A program made the position numbers and the translations under genes. A DNA stretch of 64,000 nt, taken from NCBI GenBank assembly GCA_028571685.1, contig CM053143.1, positions 135,628,829 through 135,692,828 of the forward strand, in the 5' to 3' direction. The notes beneath the pieces were generated by a model, which saw only the letters and a list, made by a program, of their open reading frames with translations, was not told the DNA's origin and did no database searches. The first letter of the stretch is position 1, and every line of letters starts with the position of its first letter. This document shows positions 1 through 11,946 of this stretch, in pieces. This DNA comes from Heterohyrax brucei (taxonomy: Eukaryota; Chordata; Mammalia; Hyracoidea; Procaviidae).

Positions 1-260
1 AAAATGTTCCAAAAGCTTCAAGTTTATCTTTGTTGGGCTTTTATGGTAGCTCTAAAGAGAATTATAACCACACATTTCCAGCAGTAGATCCAAGTTTATA
101 AACATGATGCTTTGTAGCAGCACTGTCATCAGTAAATCTCATACAGAGTATTCGGTGTCAATATTAAATGTTTTTTCTATTTTTATTCCTTCCTCATTTT
201 TCAAATAGTGAGGAAATTGGTAGGAATTCCTGACCATATATCTACATTACTCAGGTACCT
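1..260. other. unassigned AT-rich sequence
   Basis: No ORF, recognisable repeat or RNA was seen. The last 11 bases (250-260) are the left copy of the target duplication of the following SINE. Confidence 0.5.
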
Positions 261-442
261 CAAAAATCAAAAAAAAACAAAAAGAAAACCTGGTTGCATA
301 CAGTTGATTCTGACTCATAACAACCCTATAGGACATAGTAGAACTGCTCTATAGAGTTTCCAAGAAGCACCTGGTAGATTTGACCTGCCAACCTTCTAGT
401 TAACAGACGTATCACTTAACCACTACACCACTATGGTTTTTT
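261..442 (-). mobile_element. AfroSINE (short type), full length with perfect TSD
   Basis: Read on the minus strand this has a tRNA-like head (variable-B-box part near 380-400), the body with the 'actcataacaaccctatagg' block, and an A/T-rich 3' tail at the left end (261-290). An exact 11 bp target duplication, ctcaggtacct, lies at 250-260 and 443-453. The perfect duplication suggests this is one of the younger insertions in the window. It encodes no protein. Pol III transcription and mobilisation by a LINE are known for such SINEs. Confidence 0.9.
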
Positions 443-453
443 CTCAGGTACCT

Positions 454-699
454 AGACATTGTGAAACATGAGGTTTCTCCCTAAGCACACTTTCAAGATA
501 AATCACATCATGGAAGAATGGATAACTGTTGTTCTTGATCCGTTGGAATTCATTCATCCTACTTGGTCAGTACCACCTCCATACTCATATGAGTATCCAT
601 CCTTCCTTCACCAACAGACCACATGGTTACTGTGGTGAAATTCACTTCCATTTTCTGGAATGACATGTGGTCCCAGCCTGCTTAATCAGATCATCTCTG
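454..699. other. unassigned unique sequence
   Basis: Nothing coding or repeated was recognised here. It may be the 5' part of the ancient repeat that follows. Confidence 0.35.
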
Positions 700-1055
700 T
701 CTCTGGTTGTTTCAGTTACATGTAAACCTGTGATTCAAGTCAAGTCAATCAGTTCCACATAGACTAACCTTGGAAGCTCTGCTTGAGTGATGCATGCCGA
801 AGTCTGGTGAGACTTGGAGCTGATGCTGTATCACAGAGGGAAAGCCATCAGAAAATGGAGCCAATGCTAAAAAAGGTTGAGTGAACAGATGAAGAGACAG
901 GAATCTTGTCCTGGTGAAAATCATTTAAGTCCTCCGTTGCCCAAAGCAACCTTATACCCAGACTTTCCATTTATATGAGTGAATAAATAATGTTTAAAGC
1001 ATTTTAAGTTGGGCACTCTATCATTTGCTATTAAAAAGTCATAATGCTGAAGATG
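700..1055 (+). mobile_element. ancient mammalian repeat remnant, family not named
   Basis: The run of phrases 'gaaaatggagccaatgct', a 'cctggtga' block, 'tatatgagtgaataaata' and 'aagttgggcactctatca' matches in order the 3' part of a common old mammalian repeat ending in a gagccaataaa-like motif. I cannot name the Repbase family with certainty. No reading frame is preserved. Confidence 0.4.
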
Positions 1056-1183
1056 AAGATTATTGACCTCCCCTGTTACCATAATAGATACACAGAAGGA
1101 GAAAGGAAAGAAAAGAAATCTCTGGTACTTTTTCACACCTTCATCCACAAACCCCAAATTCTCATGGTCTAAGTTTCTAACAG

Positions 1184-1327
1184 AAAATTCTGGTGGTATA
1201 GTAGCTGACTGCTACATCTGCTAACCATAAAGGCTGGCAGTTCGAATTCACCAAGTACTCCTTGAAAACTTTGTGAAATAGGTCACTATGAGTCAGAATT
1301 GACTTGACAGCAGAGGAGATTTTTTGT
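1184..1327 (+). mobile_element. AfroSINE (short type)
   Basis: The plus-strand copy starts with the tRNA-like head ('ctggtggtatag'), then 'gctaaccataaaggctggca' as the B-box region, and ends with 'ggtcactatgagtcagaatt' and 'gacagcagaggag'. It is diverged and its middle is shortened. Confidence 0.85.
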
Positions 1328-1642
1328 TCTATGCTACTAAGAACACAGGTTAAAGATGTTCATTCCTGAAATATCTCTGCCCAGTTTTCCTCTATCAGTT
1401 TCTCTTAGGTGACTTAACCTTCGTGAAGGTATAAGGGAAGGTGCTGGTTCTCTAAAGTACATCAATTTCGCCAAGAGTAGCCATTATGTAGTAGATGCAA
1501 AAATGCATGAGGAGAAACTAAAATAAAGGGGAATCTTCAAGAATGGTGATTATGAAATGAAGTTAAGTCATTCTTTACACCCTGATATTCTGTCTGTATT
1601 GTCAATCTGAGAGAAGCAACAGCTTCAGTCTTGATTTCAGCA

Positions 1643-1835
1643 CTAGCTGCCTTTCAGCTGATTCCAACACAGGGCAATACCATGTGTGTAAGAATAGAAC
1701 TGCACTCCATAAGATTTTCGAAGACTAATTTTTCAGAAATATACTGCTAGAAGCAGATTCTTTTGAGGCACTTATAGTTGGATTTCCAACATTTTGGTTA
1801 ACAGTCAAAGATATTAACCATTTGCACCACTTAGT
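1643..1835 (-). mobile_element. AfroSINE (long type)
   Basis: This copy belongs to the longer body variant. Read in minus orientation, 'ctgctaaccaa'-like head sequence lies near 1800-1830 and 'agattttcgaagactaattt' is the extra body segment. The same variant recurs at 12656-12871 and 53298-53528. It is old and diverged. Confidence 0.75.
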
Positions 1836-2238
1836 AACTCTACTGGATTTCAAAGGAGCTGGTGAATTTCTGTGTGTAGGATGGTGAGTAGTGGAAGTTA
1901 TCTACTGCACTAGCTACTAAATGGAGCTATAAGAAAGAAGATCCAGGCTGTACTGGACATGATAGATAGACTTTGAAAATTGTTATAAATGAAATAAATG
2001 AAAGTTATTTTTTTTAATTATCCTGAAGTTGAATTTCCTTTCAACAGAAAGTGTAAAGTGGTTTTTCTGCTATTTATATATAGATAGAGATGAAAACTCA
2101 AAAATGATATTTATGGATCAACAGTGTTGAATTATAACTCAACCAGTTATTTCTTGGGTTTATCCTATTTTCAATTTCCCCAAAGCAAAAATTTCCCTGA
2201 CATTATAACAATTCAGTTCCAGTAACAAATCATCTTAG
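1836..2238. other. unassigned AT-rich sequence
   Basis: It is A/T-rich with no supported gene. I saw nothing beyond short homopolymers. Confidence 0.4.
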
Positions 2239-2450
2239 AGAGTCCATGATGCACAGTGATTGAGCACTGAGCTGCTAACCAAAAGACTGACAATTCAAAC
2301 CTACCCACGAGCTCTATGGGAGAAAGACATGGTGATCTGCCCCATAAAAAGTACAGCCAAGAAAAACCTATGAGGCACTTCTACTCTGTCACATGCAGTT
2401 ACCAAGAGTTGGAATCTACCAGATGGCACCCAACCACAGCAGTAGCAGGA
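2239..2450 (+). mobile_element. AfroSINE (long type)
   Basis: The head is 'gctgctaaccaaaagactga', followed by a body with 'catggtgatctgcccc' and the 3' end 'gagttggaatctacc...ggcacccaacca'. A 62-codon open frame inside it is incidental. The sister copy at 20549-20755 shares the same body. Confidence 0.8.
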
Positions 2451-5030
2451 GGTCATGTAACTTCTTTTGTTCAAATAGCTTTGAAATGTGAGGTTTTCAA
2501 GTAGGGAATTTTACATTTGGATATTCAGCCACAAGAAAGCAAGAATGTCTTTTCTGGAAGTTTCTGACTGACTAGAAAGGTTCTGGGGTCTGGATTTAGG
2601 GATTGTGTGCTGCAGTACGTTTCCTGACCGAGCAAGGAAGAGCCAGTCATTGAGCTTTTTCCATTCTGGGGGTCTCAGAGAATCATCAAGAAGAAAGAAG
2701 AGTGGTGGTAGCTCAGAAGGAACTGTGACAGTCAGCTAGAAACTGTAGATAGACCACCACTGCTATTATTTGTGGAGGCTCCAATGAAGTCGTGAGACCA
2801 CTTAGATGTGGAAGCTATTCTCACTGTGCTTTCAGCATGAGCATGAAAACCTTACAAAGAGATCTGAAGGAGAGAAGCCTATTTGCAATTCATGTTTAAG
2901 AATTTCACACTCTGCTTTATAAAAGCTTGTCTGCCAAAAATCACACTCAATTTCAAAGATTTGCTACAGTCAAAGATGCTTCAGAGAACTGTGGAATGCA
3001 ATTGGAAAACCACTTCCTGGACCCACAGGGCCATGAAACTAACTGAGGAGACTATGAAATGCACTTGCTAGTGAACTAGTGTGGTCAAAGGTGAAGGCTT
3101 TTCTTTTGCTCATATGTTGGCCACATATTCTGGATGCTGCCAAATCCCATTGACAGCTGACTTAATTCCTAAAGATGATTACCTTAAAAATGATTTGACA
3201 GCCAAGCCAGCCAAGTGCTGTGGAATTGGATGTACTTTTAAAATGGTTATTCCTCAGCTACATGTACTAAGATTTTTATGATGTTAAGTTTATTTTTAAA
3301 AACTTCAGCAATTTTGAGTGATCTATAAATTATGAAGTTGTCAAAGAATAAATTAGTCTCCATTAAAAGCAAAGCAAAGAGTTTTATTGAAGGAATAAAG
3401 CAACCTGGATCTGGCAGCATTGTGTGAGCATTCACAACAGTGTACAGGTAAAAGGAATGATTCACAGATGTAGGGTAACATGCCATTTGATTTAGGAAGC
3501 TAGGTAACAGCTTCAGTCCAAAGAGACTGAAGAAAGCACCTAGACAAGGTGATCAGGACATGGTTGTTTATTACTATTCACAGCACAGGAACAGGTCCAA
3601 GAAGGCAGGTCAATGGTGAGGAGTGCTACTAGGAGAGCTTAGGGTAACACTGATACAGGGGAGCTCGCTCTTATCCTTCTATGTGTCCCATGTCCTTGGG
3701 TCATAGTGATCTGTTCAGGTATTCTTGGTTAAGTGTTCCCTTTGAGTCATGCAGAAGAAAGCTGGCCAGGCTCCCATTAACCACCAGTCATTTCCAAGGA
3801 AAGAGTGGAAGGGGGAAAGGAGGTAAACAGGGCTATTTTCTAAAGGCAAAAGCTGCTGGGTAAGATGCATTACTGCAACCACAATGGGAGCAATGTGCAA
3901 TTATCCCACAACAGAGTTTAAGTATAAAAAGTCTAGAAACTTACAAGAAATAAATTTTGATTGGCTGACATTTACAAAATCTTGCTCTAACAGACACAAG
4001 ACAATTACAAGATCCCTTAAGCACTGTTTCCTTAATCATAAAGTTTAAGTCAGATAATATCTTGTTAATCTATGGATATTTGGGAGAATAGCATTATTAA
4101 GTGTTCTTCTTAGGAGCACTCTGTGAGATGAAGGGAAAGGAAGAACTCCTACAGGCTTCCTGAGGTATTGTGACTAGGGACATTTGAGAGTCAGCTCAGA
4201 AGGAGCAATAAATAGCAAAATGGAACCCAGCCGGCATCCTGAATGGAAGCTCTGTTCATGTCAAGCAATTGTAGTTTGGGATGCTGCTTTACAAAGTGTA
4301 AGAGTTACTTCTAAAGAATATAAAACATTTCCACTAATTAAACATAATTAAACACCAACATGTTGCTGTGGTTTGTTTGTTTGCATTCAGTTTTGACTCA
4401 CAGAGAGTTTACCCAAAACACAACATTCTTGTGCCTTCTTTGTGGTCTTTGATGTGTTTGCATTTATTGTTATGGCTAACATAAGAGTTTAATTTAAATA
4501 TTTTACTTATGTGAAAGTATTTCTGGGAAATGGAACAGGGAAGACAGTGCCAAGATTATGTAGTTAGATGCTTCCTGTGATCCCTCTAACAATAAAGACC
4601 CAAAAGAACAAATGAATTGATTATATATGACATTTTAGAAGCTCTAAGCATCAAAGGGAAAGTTGATAAACTAGACTAAGCAATGCGGATGGGACAGTGT
4701 GTCCCAGGATTGGCCAGACCTTACCTCCTGGATATCAGCTGCTGCCACGGCAGTCAATGGGGCAGTGATGAGCATCTTCTTTAGGAGACAGACTGAGCAG
4801 AAGCAAAGTGTCCATCCACACTTCTAGAAACGGTGAAATATGACACTCGGTCAACAACAACTAAGTGGCTGGCCTCTAACCTCTGCACCTGATCTTTGGG
4901 ATAAAACTCTCTTCCTTTTCTAGCACTTCCCCCTCGCTTCTTTGCACTGGCCAAAGTAATGGAGTCTTACATCATTAACTGAGCCAGAGGTAGGATTCTT
5001 TATAGGTTCTCTAAGCTGTTCTCCTAGATT
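2451..5030. other. repeat-poor stretch without recognised gene
   Basis: About 2.6 kb with no repeat I can name, apart from a doubtful SINE scrap near 4360-4410 ('gttttgactcacagagag'). The short frames at 2883-3071, 3081-3281 and 3681-3863 have unlike composition and no homology I recognise. The segment 2830-3400, with tightly spaced short frames, could hold an old retrocopy, but I cannot identify a parent. No splice-framed exon was convincing. Confidence 0.4.
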
Positions 5031-5925
5031 ATGCTCAATGTAAATGGATTAAGTGCACCAATAAAGAAACAGAGACTGGCAGATAGGATTAAAAAACAGA
5101 ACCTATCTATATGTTGCCTTCGAGAGACACACCTTAGACTTAAGACACAAACAAACTAAAACTCAAACGATGGAAAAACACATGTGAACCAAAAAAGATT
5201 TAAGAAAGAGCAGAAGTGTCAATATTAATTTCTGATAATACAGACTGTAATATTCACCACATTGGGTAAAGAATGACACCCTATAATGATTAAAGGATCA
5301 ATACTTCAAGAGGACATAGCCATACTACATCTACACACCAAAGACAGGGCTCCAAAATACATAAAAGAAACTCTAATTTTATTGAAAGCAGAAATAGACA
5401 AGGTCCACAAGGATAGTAGGACATGTCAACACACCACTTTAATTGAAGGATGGAACATCCAGAAAAAAAACTCAGTAAAGACATAGAAGATCTAAAAACC
5501 TCCATCAACCAACTTGACCTCAAAGACGTATATAAAACACTCCACTCAACAGCAGACAAATATACTTCCTTTCCCAAACACACATGAAACATTCTCCAAA
5601 ATTGACCATACATCAAGCCATAAAGCAAGCCTTAACAAAATTCAAAACATCAAAATATTGCAAAGCATTTTTAGATCATAAAGTCATAAAAGAAGAAAGC
5701 GATAACAGAAAAAGCAAGGAAAACAAATCAAACACATGGAAACCAAACAACAACTTGTACAAAAATGACTGGGTTATAGAAGAAGTCAAGAATGGAATAA
5801 AGAAACCAACAGAATCAAATGAGTATGAAAACAATCCTACCAGAACCTTAGGAACACAGCAAAAGCAGTGTTCACAGGTCAATTTATCACAATAAATGCA
5901 CACATCCAAAAAAAAGGGCAGGCGC

Positions 5926-6467
5926 TGTCATGAACTGAATTGTAGCCCCCCAAATTGTGCAGCAATTTGGCTAAGCCATAATTCCTGATATTTTATGATG
6001 TTTCTATATGCTAAAGACCTTGTTTCTATGATGCTGATCAGGGAGAATGGGCAGCAGTTGTGTTGGTAGGGCAGGGTTCAGTGTATAAGCCTGTATTGTG
6101 CCTTCAGGCAATCTCTTGAGGCATAAAAGAAAGAAGCTAGCAGAGATATTTGGGGACCTCACACCACCAAGAAGTAGTTCAGGGAAATAGAGCACATCTT
6201 TTGTGAAGGACCCAAATTCCCTGAGCTTCAGAAGCTCCCAGTCCAATGGAAGATTGACAACAAAGACCTTCTTCCAGAGCCAGCAAAGAAAGACTTCCTC
6301 TGGAACTGATGTCCTGAATTTTGACTTGTAGCCTCCTACTGGACTGTGACAAAATAAATTCTCTTTGTTAAAGCCACCCACTTGTGGTATTTCTGTTATA
6401 GTAACCCTAGGGTCGCCATGAGTCAGATCCGACTCAAAGGCACTTGGCTTGGCTAGATGACTAAGAT
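5926..6467 (+). mobile_element. LTR, ERVL-MaLR-like (left LTR)
   Basis: It starts TG at 5926 and has the 'actgaattgtagccccccaa' start typical of MLT/MaLR LTRs. A poly(A) signal, aaataaa, lies near 6353, and the end is 'gtggtatttctgttatag' followed by 'tagatgactaaga'. A 45 bp AfroSINE 3' scrap (about 6406-6450, 'gggtcgccatgagtcag') interrupts the last 20 bases. Relatives are at 22736-23252, 47666-48213 and 58797-59305. It carries no coding capacity. Confidence 0.65.
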
Positions 6468-6770
6468 AGAATTTGGTACTAAGGGAGTGGGATGTTACTC
6501 TAACAGATAACTAAAATGTGGAAACAGTTTTGAAGTTGTGACTGGATACAAGACTAAGAAGGAAACGAGGAGAACAGTTAAAATCAAGAAAGATTCAGTG
6601 AAAAACAAGCGGCAGAGAACCAGCGGTCACAATAAATAGGCAGCAACAGAACCAGACTAGTTATGAGACAGCATGGGAGCTGACCCATGGAGTGAGAGAG
6701 CTTAGTGCCTATGTGCAGAAAGCTTCTTAGAGGAGTAGGGTACCTCCAGGCACCCTATCAGTGGAGCTAC
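6452..6770 (+). mobile_element. MaLR-type internal region, noncoding remnant
   Basis: Just after the left LTR, 'gaatttggtactaaggga' and 'gggatgttactctaacag' resemble the start of MaLR (THE1/MST/MLT) internal sequence. No open frame remains. Together with the flanking LTR sequence it makes a short, nearly complete element inserted in the L1. Confidence 0.5.
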
Positions 6771-6915
6771 AGAGCCAACAGAGAAAGACCTCTCTTGGAA
6801 ACAATGCCCTGAATTTGGACCTCCAGCCCACTGGACTGAGACAACATAAATCTCTTTTTATTAGAGCCATCCACTTGTGGTATTTCTGTTATAGCAGCAC
6901 CATATGACTAACACA
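6771..6915 (+). mobile_element. LTR 3' part, same family as 5926-6467 (right LTR fragment)
   Basis: It repeats the last third of the left LTR: 'gagccaacagagaaagac', 'gccctgaatttggacct', then 'ccacttgtggtatttctg' and 'atatgactaacaca'. L1 sequence resumes at 6916. No target duplication was obvious. Confidence 0.6.
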
Positions 6916-8076
6916 GGGACCAAAATCAAAGAATTAATACTGGAACTCTAACAATAAGATACAGAGCATCAGAAGAAACACTTGGGCACTAAAAGACAGA
7001 AAATAAGAAAAATTCACAGTAGAACTAAATGGAGAAAGGAAAAATGATAGAGTTAACAAGATCAAAGCTGATTCTTTGGAATGATCAAAAAAAATCAATA
7101 AACTATTGGCCAAACTGACAAAAAAAATAAAATAAAAATGAAAATGAGAAGCTAATAATCTGAATAAGAAATGATATGGGCAATATCAAGAGACCCAACT
7201 GAAATTTAAAAAATCATAACAGAATACCATGAAAAGTTATACTCTAGCAAATTTGAAAACCAACAAGTAGACAAATTTCCACTAACACAACACCTACCTA
7301 AACATAAATGGAAGTAGAAAAACTAAATAAACACATAACAAAATAAGAGATTGAAAAGGTAATTAAAAATCTCCCAACCAAAAAAAACTCTGGCTCTGTA
7401 GGCTCCCCTGGAGAATTCTACCAAACTTTAGAGAAGAGTTAACAGTACTATTACTAAAGATATTTCAGAACATAGAAAAGGATGGAATACTGCCAAATTC
7501 ATTCTGTGAAGCCAGCATAACCATGAAATCAAAACAAGGTAAAGACAGCCCAAAAAATGAAAATCACAGACCAAATCTTTCATGAACTTAGAGGCAAAAG
7601 TCCTCAACAAAATTCTAGCCAATAGAATTCAACAACATATCAAAAAATAATTCACCATGACCAAGTGGGATTCATACTAGGGATGCACCAATGGTTCAAT
7701 GTCAGAAAAGCAATCAACATAATCAAACAACATAAATAAAACAAAAGATAAGATAGAGAAAAGGCATTTGATAAAGACCAACATCATTCAAGTTAATAAC
7801 TCTCAGCAAAATAGGAATAAAAGGAAAATTTCTCAACATAATGAAGGGTATTTATAGGAAGCCACCTGTCAACATCATCCTACATGGAGAGAGACTGAAG
7901 AATTCTCCTTGAGAATGGGAACCAGAGAAGGCTTCCTTTTATTAAACATTGTGCTAGAGGTTCTAGGCAGAATAAACAGGTAAGATAAAGAAATAAAGGG
8001 TATCCAAATTGGTAAGGAAATAAAAGTAACCCTATTTACATGATATGATATTTTACACAGAAAACCCTAAAGAATA

Positions 8077-8102
8077 CACACACACACACACACACACACA
8101 CA
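8077..8102. repeat. (CA)n microsatellite
   Basis: About 13 CA units interrupt the L1 RT region, expanded after insertion. It is probably length-variable. Confidence 0.95.
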
Positions 8103-8403
8103 AATACCTGAACAAATAGGAGGGTTCAGCAAGGTATCAGCTACAGGATAAACATACAAAAACCATTTGGATTCCTTTACACCAACAAAGAGAATATCAA
8201 ACAGGAAGTCATGAAATCGAAACCATTTACGATAGCAAACCAAGAAAATAAAATTCTTACAAATAACTCTAACCAGAGATGTAAAAGATTTATACAAAGA
8301 AAACAAGACACCACTGCAAGAAAACAAGAGACCTATGGATGGGATGACTGAATATCATGAAAATGTTTTACTCAAAGAGATTTATAGATAAATTGCAACC
8401 CCA

Positions 8404-9467
8404 GGCAGAGTCAAAATGGCAAACTAAGCACACATCTCCTTATATCCCTCTGGAAACCAAGACCTGAACTGATAATCAAGTGGAGCCTTCTGGTCACCTA
8501 GTGAGTCCTCAGGACACAGCACAGAGCTGTTAAATTGGACTTCATACCACTGAACAAAAAACCTGCTCTCTTTCGCTGACTCCCACTCCTGGGTAGCCCT
8601 GGCTCTCACGGGCTGAAGGTAAACGCATCATTTTGACTTTTTTTTTCTCTGTCTTGGCCAGCGGGCGGAGCTGGATCTTACCTAGCAGCTAGACTCAGAC
8701 ACATTGCTGGTGGGATAGGCAGGTGAAATTGTCATATTTTGAGAGCCAGGCTTAGGACTCTGTTAATCTAGCCACATTGGGCCTGTCTTTTTATCTCTGC
8801 CACTGTGCGGTTCATATGGAACAACAGGGCCTGTGTGCGGGATGCCATGTTGGATACAGAGATTTTAGCGGGCATAATTCTTAGCCTGGGAACCAGCGCT
8901 TGCAAACAGGACAGCACTTCTCTGACAGAAAAGCAGTAGTTTGTGTTGCCTATGGTGGGGGCCCAGCAACAGAGGCAGAGGACTCACTACCTCTCAGCAC
9001 CTTCAGCCCCTCTATCTGTCTTCTTAGATACGTTGGCTGCAGCTGGACTAAGTTCTTAGCTTGGGAGCCAGAACCTGCCCACAGGAGAGCGCTTTTCTAC
9101 CAGAAAAGCAGTAGTTTACACCGTGTCACCTAAGGCTGGGCCTGTCAGCAGAGGCCAACAGGGCAGTAGCAGTGCTGTATTTTGAACTAGTTCATATCAT
9201 CTGGGGTTGAATATAGAGGTGCTTACTTTGCCAGTTGGGAAGAGGGACCTCTACACCTGAAAACCTGATGGACTTGGGAAGTGGTCAAATATCTTTTGTT
9301 TTACATTTTAAAACAGCCTAGAGAAACATCTGCTGTCCATCCTCACAGTATCTCTGCCAGTCTCTACTTACTCACATGTGACCCAAAAAGCCACAGACAC
9401 TTGTGGCAAACAAGAAATCACCCATGGCTTCAGAAGGCTCACAAACAAAACAACCAAGGAGTTGTCC
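8404..9467 (+). mobile_element. L1-5'UTR-like insertion inside L1 ORF2
   Basis: This GC-richer 1.06 kb block has no L1 ORF2 homology. Its start, 'gagtcaaaatggcaaactaa', resembles the first bases of mammalian L1 5' UTRs. An internal repeat is visible: 'cagaaaagcagtagttt' occurs near 8928 and again near 9101. It is flanked by an 18-19 bp near-perfect direct repeat starting agataaattgcaa (8386-8403 and 9468-9486), as expected of a target-site duplication. The expected poly(A) end is weak ('acaaacaaaacaacc'). A frame at 8900-9133 is incidental. Confidence 0.55.
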
Positions 9468-9827
9468 AGATAAATTGCAATCCCCACACAAAATCCAATG
9501 ACATTTTTTTAATGAGATGGAGAAACAAATCACCAACTTCATATGGCAAGGGAAGAAGCCCTGGGAAGAAAAGCATTAGTGAAGAAGAACAAAGTGGGAG
9601 GCCTCATGCTACTTGACTTTAGAACTGATTATATTGTCATGGTAGTCAAAACATTGTGTTACTGGTACAAAAGAGATACATAGATCGATAGAACCAAACT
9701 GAGAATCCAGACATAAAATCACCCACCTACGAGAAGCTGGTATTTGACAAAGTCCCAAAGTTTGGGAACTGTGGGGAAAACAGTCTCTTCAACAAACAGT
9801 GTTGCCAATACTGCATATCCATCTGCC

Positions 9828-9847
9828 AAAAAAAAAAAAAAAAAAAA
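9828..9847. repeat. poly(A) tract
   Basis: A 20 bp A run inside L1 ORF2, most likely a local expansion rather than an element end. Confidence 0.9.
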
Positions 9848-10705
9848 GACCCATATCTCATACCATGCACAAAAAAAATAACTCAAAATGGCTCAAAGAC
9901 CAAAATATCAAACCTAAAACAATAAAGATCATAGAAGAAAAAAAACAGGAGCAATGCTGGGGGCCCTAATACACGGCATAAACAGAATACAAAGGATTAC
10001 CTACTGTGCACAAGCACTATAGATAGGTAATTGTGAACTTCAAAAATTCAAACAGAGTCATCCCAAGACTTCACTGAAAGAATGAAAAGACAGCCTACAG
10101 ACTGGGAAAAAATTTGACTATGACAAATCCAGTCAGTGATTAATATCTGTAATCTAGAAGACACTACAAAACCTCAACAACAAAAAGACAAACAATCAAA
10201 TTTAAAAATAGGCAAAGGATATGAACAGGTACTTCACCAAAGAAGGCATCCAGGAAGCTAACAGACACATGAGGAAATAACCACAATAATTAGCCAACAG
10301 AGAAATGCGTATCAAAACCACAATGAGACAAATATCTCACCGCAGAACACACGGTCCCTGGACTCTCTATTAGCTCAGAACTGAAACTATTCCTGAAGCC
10401 AACTCTTCAAACAAATATTGGACTAGACTATAAGACATAAAATGATATTGGCAAAAAGTGTGTTCTTGTCTTAAGGAAAAATAAATGAGGCTAATTGGGC
10501 AGCTCCTGTCTGGCGGACATATGAGAGGGTGGAGGGGGACAGGTGCTGGTTGACTAAACACAGGAAATATAGGGTGGAAAGGAGGACTGTGCTGTCACAG
10601 GATGGGAGAACAGGTAGATTTACATAGCAATGTGCATGCAAATATTTGTGTGACAAATTGAATTGTAAACTTTCACTTCAGGCACAATAAAACATTAAAT
10701 AAATA

Positions 10706-11070
10706 AATAAAATGGAATAAAATAATGAACAATTTACTACATTTTTTATTACAAATAAGTTAACACACAAAAAGATATTAAATTCTACCTAAATATGAAA
10801 ACTAAAATTGTAAAATTCTTAAACAAACAAGTAAGGCCAACACTGTCAAGTCCAGCTTTTAACAATGTGTTTTCTAATAAATAACAAAAGCACAAATAGC
10901 ACTAATAAAAAACAAGAGCACAAAAGCACAAATAGTCCTGAGGTAATCTTCAAACCTCAAACCAAAAATATTCCTGAAGTCTTCTTAAAACCAAATAATA
11001 GTTGAGCTTAACTATTAAAAAAAATATCTGCCCTTAGCATTATGCTCTTTTTAACAACTATCCATTAATA
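10706..11070. other. AT-rich unassigned sequence
   Basis: It begins as the A/T-rich end of the L1. It contains short diverged direct repeats ('aaaagcacaaatag' near 10885 and 10922) and no gene. Confidence 0.5.
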
Positions 11071-11470
11071 AGGACGACAGAAGAAGAACTGATGCCTTTG
11101 AACTGTGGTGTTGGAGAAGATATTGAATGTACCATGGACCACCAAAAGAATAAACAGATCTGTTCTGGAAGAAGTACAACCAGAGTGCTCCTTGGAAGCA
11201 AAGACAGTGAGACTATGTCTCACATACTTTAGACATTCTGTCAGGAAGGATCAGTCCCCGGAGAAGGACTTCACACTTGGTAGAGTGGAGAGTCAGTGAA
11301 GAAGAGGAAGACTCTCAGTAAGTCAGATTGATATGCTATCTGCAACCACGGGCTTAAGCATAAAAATGATGTTTGGCACAGCACAAGACCAGGCAGGGTT
11401 TCATTACTTAGTGTATACAGTGGCCACATGTTAGAACCAACTCAACGGCACCTAACAACATCAACAACTA
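11071..11470 (+). mobile_element. RTE LINE 3' end (C-terminal RT region plus 3' UTR)
   Basis: The segment covers the end of the RTE reverse transcriptase ORF and its short 3' UTR. The recurring phrases are 'ctgttctggaagaagtacaa', 'agagtgctccttggaagca' and 'gatcagtccccggagaagga', followed by the 3' end 'caactcaacggcacctaaca'. The frame at 11105-11299 is part of the decayed ORF. It is 5'-truncated, as usual for LINE copies. Confidence 0.85.
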
Positions 11471-11474
11471 TCTA

Positions 11475-11705
11475 AAGGGGATCGAACTGACAACTGCAAC
11501 TCGAAAGATTATATAGAAACCTTAGGAAGGCAAGGAATTTAAGTTAATGGGGGAGGAAGAACTCAGAAAAGGAAGGTGAGAATGGTTACACAACTGGAAG
11601 AATATAATCCATGTTATTAAACTGTACATGTAGAAACTGTTGAACTGTTGTATGTTTTGTTGCGTATATTCTCACCAACAACTATAAAATATAATTTTTA
11701 AACAT
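11475..11705 (+). mobile_element. LINE 3'-tail-like repeat (unnamed)
   Basis: The block 'tcagaaaaggaaggtgagaa', 'ggttacacaactgg' and 'aaactgtacatgtagaaact' recurs at 32490-32705 and in part at 37352-37392. The architecture resembles an old L1 3' UTR. It directly abuts an RTE 3' end both here and at 37352. Confidence 0.55.
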
Positions 11706-11789
11706 ACAATAAGGTCCATTAAAGGAAGCAATTAAAATTAGAAAAGATGTAGACATTGTAGAGATGCATAATATATAATAAACCATGTA

Positions 11790-11946
11790 TAAAATAAACT
11801 CATTACTGTCAATTCTGACTCACAGAGACCCTATAGGACAGAGTAGAACTGTCCCTGTATAGTTTCCAAGGAGGATCTGGTGGATTCAAATGGCTGACAT
11901 TTTGGTTAGCAGCCATGGCACTTAGCCATTACACCACCAAGGTTTC
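11790..11946 (-). mobile_element. AfroSINE (short type)
   Basis: The minus copy is complete from 'aattctgactcacagagacc' through 'ccctataggacagagtagaa' to 'cattacaccaccaaggttt'. Confidence 0.9.

Larger units (their letters stand above)
5031..10705 (+). mobile_element. L1 (LINE-1) ORF2 and 3' UTR, degenerate, with two nested insertions
   Basis: ORF2 encoded an endonuclease plus reverse transcriptase for target-primed retrotransposition. The endonuclease begins near 5031 with M-L-N-V-N-G-L, and the catalytic QETH motif reads R-E-T-H at about 5120-5132. Endonuclease homology continues to 5925. RT sequence runs 6916-8403 and the C-terminal part 9468-10345. The 3' UTR (10350-10705) ends in 'gtaaactttcacttcaggca' and an A-rich tail. 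At about 8031-8045 the RT active-site FADD codons are broken by what looks like a 2 bp deletion (reads 'tttacatgatatgat'). Stops and frameshifts are frequent, so the copy is dead. It lacks ORF1 and is 5'-truncated. Insertions at 5926-6915 and 8404-9467 postdate it. Confidence 0.9.

Noticed and set aside
6004-6381. 125-codon minus-strand frame
   Set aside because: It is the antisense of an LTR, with no retroviral or cellular motif.
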